DNA of 7,982 nucleotides from Acidimicrobiia bacterium (GTDB taxonomy: Bacteria; Actinomycetota; Acidimicrobiia; Spongiisociales; SHLN01), in contig JABDOU010000195.1 in assembly GCA_013043085.1 (NCBI GenBank), positions 1 through 7,982 of the forward strand, given 5' to 3'. A model generated the notes under the pieces. That model searched no databases, was not told the origin of the DNA, and saw nothing but the letters and a program-made list of their open reading frames with translations. Numbering within the stretch: the stretch's first letter is position 1; each line of letters opens with the position of its first letter. Positions 6,858 through 7,982 of the stretch are shown piece by piece. The position numbers and the translations under genes were made by a program.

Positions 6858-6961
6858 GCAGCCGAACCTGCTTTTCCAGCCGAACCTGCATGTACAGGCG
6901 AAGCTGTGACTACAGCCGAAGCTGTAACCACAGCCGAACCCTACACTCGCCGAAGCCGGAC
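6858..6961. repeat. Tandem 18-bp-period repeat array with self-complementary CGAA-centred units
   Basis: Five units repeat with CGAA at 6863, 6881, 6899, 6917 and 6935 (exact 18-nt steps), and a decayed sixth at 6951 (16-nt step). The four best read GCAGCCGAACCTGC (6858), CCAGCCGAACCTGC (6876), ACAGGCGAAGCTGT (6894) and ACAGCCGAAGCTGT (6912), separated by the unlike 4-nt spacers tttt, atgt and gact. Each has CAG/CTG arms around CGAA, and unit 4 is a perfect ACAGC/GCTGT inverted repeat. On the sodN strand these become small hairpins with a UUCG loop. Being a multiple of three, the period keeps all frames open (as hexapeptide repeats), so open frames here are not evidence of coding. Possible roles are RNA structure in the sodN leader or a row of binding sites; the function is unknown. 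Confidence 0.8.
6942..6947 (+). promoter_or_regulatory. Candidate -10 element for sodX
   Basis: TACACT fits TANNNT and would give a start of transcription about 20 nt before the sodX TTG, leaving room for the Shine-Dalgarno. It lies at the end of repeat unit 5, and no good -35 is visible at the usual distance, so the call is tentative. Confidence 0.35.
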
Positions 6962-6964
6962 CGT

Positions 6965-6972
6965 AGGAGAGG
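6965..6972 (+). promoter_or_regulatory. Shine-Dalgarno of sodX
   Basis: AGGAGAGG precedes the TTG at 6976, with AGGAG ending 6 nt before it. This site justifies the TTG start, since there is no in-frame ATG before the catalytic Ser region. Confidence 0.8.
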
Positions 6973-6975
6973 ATC

Positions 6976-7476
6976 TTGAGCCGATTACGACTGTTCTTGA
7001 CTGCCGTATCAGCAACCGTTGTCGGCTTTTTGGCACGCTACGTTGCGCGTTTCGAGGCCGTAGATGCCAGCATGGCGCCGACCATTCGAGCCGGCGATTA
7101 TCTGGTCGCCACCCGACTCACGGGGAGCAGTTCCAGGTCCGTGCCTCCTTCGACCCTCGTCGTCTTCCCGCATCCAACCGAGGCGGACATGCTTTTGGTA
7201 AAGAGGGTTGTGGCCGTCGCAGGCGACACGGTTGGCATTCACGGCGGGCGGCTGAGCGTCAACCAAACGGCTCTGGCCCAACCATGGGCGCAGGGAGCGC
7301 TAGCCGGAAAAGGAGATTGGAAACTTGGAAAAGGCCAGATGTTTGTACTGAGCGACAATCGCACCGTAGACACGGCCGATAGCCGAACCTTCGGACCAAT
7401 TGACACACGAAGCGGCGTCTGGCGAGTTCGCTTCCGCTACTGGCCGATATCCCGGATCGGAGCCATCGGCGATTGA
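6976..7476 (+). CDS. sodX: Nickel superoxide dismutase maturation protease (S26 signal-peptidase-like)
   Basis: This 166-residue membrane-anchored protease is expected to remove the SodN propeptide, freeing the N-terminal His that binds nickel. An N-terminal hydrophobic helix (about 5-23) is followed by DASMAPTIRAGDYLV with Ser32 as nucleophile, LLVKRVVAVAGD with Lys76 as general base, and SDNRTVDTADSRTFGPI (126-142), the S26 box usually written GDNR-S-DSR-FG. The length is short compared with type I signal peptidases and fits the SodX group. The identity rests on these motifs together with sodN directly across the intergenic region. The start is TTG with a good Shine-Dalgarno (6965-6972). 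The TGA stop at 7474-7476 abuts the stop of the convergent nitroreductase gene. Confidence 0.93.
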   Translation: MSRLRLFLTAVSATVVGFLARYVARFEAVDASMAPTIRAGDYLVATRLTGSSSRSVPPSTLVVFPHPTEADMLLVKRVVAVAGDTVGIHGGRLSVNQTALAQPWAQGALAGKGDWKLGKGQMFVLSDNRTVDTADSRTFGPIDTRSGVWRVRFRYWPISRIGAIGD

Positions 7477-7493
7477 TCACCAGCGCTGGTGAT
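7476..7493. repeat. 18-bp perfect palindrome at a convergent gene junction
   Basis: ATCACCAGCGCTGGTGAT is its own reverse complement. It begins at the last base of the sodX stop, spans the nitroreductase stop and runs into that gene's last codons. As RNA it would fold to a 7-bp stem with a GCGC loop on either strand. A bidirectional terminator or a dimer binding site is possible; no U-tract follows, which weakens the terminator reading. Confidence 0.6.
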
Positions 7494-7982
7494 GTACGAA
7501 CTCATCGGTTGGTTTCCTCCCGGACGGGATCCACCCGGAGCTCCGACGCTCATCACGCGCGACCTCTTCCGCTTTTACGTTCGGATAACCGAGCGACACA
7601 CACCAATGCGCCTCGTGGCCATCAGGCAATCCAAGGACCTCCTGTGAACGCTTGAGATCGTGCAACGTGACGGGACAGGCCCCGATACCGAGCAGATCAG
7701 CGGTCGCAATGATGCTTTGCGCCATCCGCCCGATGTCGAAATCGTTACCTTGCGGGCCCTTGACAGGCACGAGGACAGCAACGGCAGTCGCAAAAGGCCC
7801 GGTGAAAGACCCGGCCGACGCGAGACGCTCGATTTGTTGACGATCGTCGATCACAATCAGGGACCACGCCTGGTTGTTTTTGGAGCTACCGGTCCAGCGC
7901 GCTGCCTCGATGAGCTTGTTGAGATGCTCGTCCGCCAGGGGCCGGTCCAGGTAGTTGCGTGTCACCCGTATCCGGGAAATGA
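7477..7982 (-). CDS. Nitroreductase-family FMN oxidoreductase (partial, N-terminus off the right edge)
   Basis: The minus frame ends at the TGA 7479-7477 and is open to the right edge, with ISRIRVTRNYLDRPL as the first readable residues. This matches the usual nitroreductase opening, where an Arg-rich segment precedes a YLDRPL-like strand, so the true start lies just beyond the window; the internal GTG at 7965 is not a good start. Visible family features are the SSKNNQAWSLIVID segment (the SxNxQPW-type FMN contact), GRMAQSIIATADLLGIGACP (the helix and dimer/FMN region) and HWCVSLGYPN near the C-terminus. Such enzymes use a flavin to reduce nitro, quinone or related substrates with NAD(P)H; the substrate is not evident here. 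About 168 residues are seen, close to a complete short family member. It is convergent with sodX and its stop abuts sodX's with no gap. Confidence 0.88.
   Translation of the reverse strand, partial: ISRIRVTRNYLDRPLADEHLNKLIEAARWTGSSKNNQAWSLIVIDDRQQIERLASAGSFTGPFATAVAVLVPVKGPQGNDFDIGRMAQSIIATADLLGIGACPVTLHDLKRSQEVLGLPDGHEAHWCVSLGYPNVKAEEVARDERRSSGWIPSGRKPTDEFVHHQRW

Larger units (their letters stand above)
6719..6975. other. Divergent sodN-sodX intergenic region
   Basis: This 257-nt gap between two divergent start codons is the only long non-coding stretch of the window. It holds the sodN Shine-Dalgarno at its left end, the CGAA repeat array in its right half, and a sodX -10 candidate and Shine-Dalgarno at its right end. 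No clear sodN promoter could be fixed: TAGGTT (6840-6835, minus) is the only TANNNT box near a plausible distance and lacks a good -35. Several open frames cross the region, but they are repeat-driven or shadows. Confidence 0.8.

Noticed and set aside
6719..6931. N-terminal extension of sodN to an ATG at 6931
   Set aside because: The frame is open only because the 18-bp repeat is a multiple of three. A strong GGAGGG sits at the ATG 6718 and the 12-residue propeptide fits known SodN precursors.
6858..6961. CRISPR array
   Set aside because: The spacers are only 4 nt and the units vary, so this is not a CRISPR repeat-spacer pattern; no cas genes are present.
6693..7382. Plus-strand open frame of 229 codons with an AEPxxx hexapeptide repeat
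   Set aside because: It is out of frame with sodX and covers it. The peptide repeat is a by-product of the DNA repeat array.

Overview
This window looks like GC-rich bacterial chromosome, most likely from an actinobacterium, possibly a marine or aquatic Acidimicrobiia-type lineage. The reasons are a nickel superoxide dismutase with its maturation protease, an ATPase-permease-ATPase-permease ABC quartet of a kind common in actinobacteria, and two promoters with the leaderless actinobacterial layout (a TANNNT box exactly 6 nt before the start codon). The lineage is inference; no rRNA or other marker gene is present. Gene packing is very tight, with 4-nt overlaps within operons and shared stop codons at convergent junctions.

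Left part (1-1284, minus strand): a 7-TM membrane protein of unknown function (616-1284) is followed after 11 nt by a lipoprotein of the SGNH/GDSL esterase superfamily (604 down to the left edge, cut off). The second gene is open to the window edge and reads cleanly as GDS and GTND blocks behind a lipobox.

Middle (1339-6317, plus strand): a five-gene operon in which every junction is a 4-nt GTGA or ATGA overlap: ABC ATPase, ABC permease, ABC ATPase, ABC permease, then a MurJ/MviN-family lipid II flippase. The first minus gene and this operon diverge from a 54-nt gap holding two overlapping leaderless promoters.

Right part (6314-7476): sodN (nickel SOD, minus) and sodX (its propeptide-removing S26 protease, plus) are head to head across a 257-nt intergenic region. 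That region contains a previously unremarked array of 18-bp-period units, most centred on CGAA with self-complementary arms. In sodN-sense RNA the units become small UUCG-loop hairpins. The sodN nickel hook reads HCHVPCG, with His at the third position instead of the Asp of the Streptomyces enzyme. At the right end sodX meets a convergent nitroreductase-family gene (7477 to the edge, cut off). The two stop codons abut as TGATCA, and an 18-bp perfect palindrome lies across the junction.

How the parts work together: SodX cleaves the SodN propeptide to expose the nickel-binding His, so those two genes form one functional unit. The ABC quartet plus MurJ looks like a cell-envelope export module, but its substrate cannot be read from sequence. 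The most worthwhile targets are the CGAA/UUCG repeat array between sodN and sodX and the coupling of murJ to the ABC quartet.
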